A DNA stretch of 50,117 nt from IMG/VR virus record IMGVR_UViG_3300044639_000560, positions 1 through 50,117 of that record; one strand, 5' to 3'. This DNA comes from a virus. The stretch's first letter is position 1, and every line of letters begins with the position of its first letter. Shown piece by piece: positions 49,999-50,117 of this stretch. A program made the position numbers and the translations under genes. The notes beneath the pieces are model-generated. The model saw only the letters and a list, made by a program, of their open reading frames with translations. It was not told the DNA's origin and did not search any database.

Positions 49999-50117
49999 TC
50001 TATCGGTTCAGTCGTTTTGTATCTTAGGATCATGTTCCCGGCACTGCTGACAAATACCAAGCCAGCATATACTACTGGCGGGATGAACGCAGAGAATGTC
50101 TGGGCGGCAAGTTCAAT
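49995..50117 (-). CDS. Partial small membrane protein, possible holin, cut by right edge
   Basis: Only the last 40 codons are in the window, read by hand: IELAAQTFSAFIPPVVYAGL, then VFVSSAGNMILRYKTTEPIE. A hydrophobic segment of about 20 residues (FIPPVVYAGLVFVSSAGNMI) is followed by a basic tail. Its stop overlaps the endolysin ATG, the usual place for a holin. The family cannot be assigned from the fragment. Confidence 0.55.
   Translation of the reverse strand: MELAAQTFSAFIPPVVYAGLVFVSSAGNMILRYKTTEPIE

Noticed and set aside
1-50117. Search for integrase, CI-type repressor, attachment site, reverse transcriptase or insertion sequence
   Set aside because: None was recognised. The HTH proteins are short and lie in early-type operons, so lysogeny or a diversity-generating element is not supported.
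1-50117. tRNA genes
   Set aside because: No convincing cloverleaf was seen by eye in the gaps; a covariance-model scan would be needed to exclude them.

Overview
The window looks like most or all of one tailed-phage genome (about 50 kb). It carries the virion-assembly set: small and large terminase, portal, GroES-like co-chaperonin, scaffold-like protein, HK97/gpT-like capsid protein, P22 gp4- and gp10-like neck proteins, fibres and very large 'ejected' proteins. It also has a primase-helicase and recombination module and a lysis cassette. I see no integrase, Cro/CI pair, rRNA or convincing tRNA, so a lytic life style is the simplest reading. The neck and portal types point to a short-tailed (podovirus-like) virion. 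An Rz-like spanin and a lipobox protein point to a Gram-negative host. The host itself cannot be named from the sequence.

Layout. From 40.2 kb down to 0.4 kb nearly everything is on the minus strand as one tightly packed leftward block. It starts with many small early-type genes (36.6-40.2 kb), several belonging to one tandem paralogous family. Then come TerS-TerL-portal (31.9-36.4 kb), GroES-like, scaffold, decoration and capsid genes (28.1-31.6 kb), beta-rich head or fibre proteins (24.7-28.1 kb), neck proteins, a 1471-residue fibre with about 65 tandem 17-residue repeats and a glycosyltransferase (17.7-24.0 kb), tail proteins (14.0-17.7 kb), an acyl carrier protein and ketoacyl synthase pair (12.6-14.0 kb), and finally three ejection-type proteins and a 1791-residue polyvalent protein (0.4-12.1 kb). 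A primase-helicase and a small HTH protein are transcribed leftward from 42.6 kb. From a 120-bp control region the replication, recombination and lysis-associated genes run rightward (42.7-48.8 kb). A repeat-rich convergent gap (48.78-49.10 kb) separates them from a leftward spanin, M15 endolysin and small membrane protein cassette that reaches the right edge.

How the parts work together. The HTH protein, divergent promoters and dyad operators probably set early timing. Primase-helicase, a Sak4-like annealing ATPase, DUF669, a RecB/Cas4-like nuclease, an SF2 helicase and a VRR-NUC nuclease handle DNA replication and recombination, presumably with host polymerase because no DNA polymerase gene is visible. 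Structural genes follow, with hairpins near the capsid gene that could set protein ratios. The most unusual content is the KAS-ACP pair, with intact catalytic residues, placed between tail and ejection genes; next to it lies a small protein that may be GNAT-like. Two other notable features are a recurrent [FY]-A-x-G-G motif that punctuates the putative ejected proteins, and an array of small paralogues whose C-terminal codons double as the Shine-Dalgarno site of the next gene.
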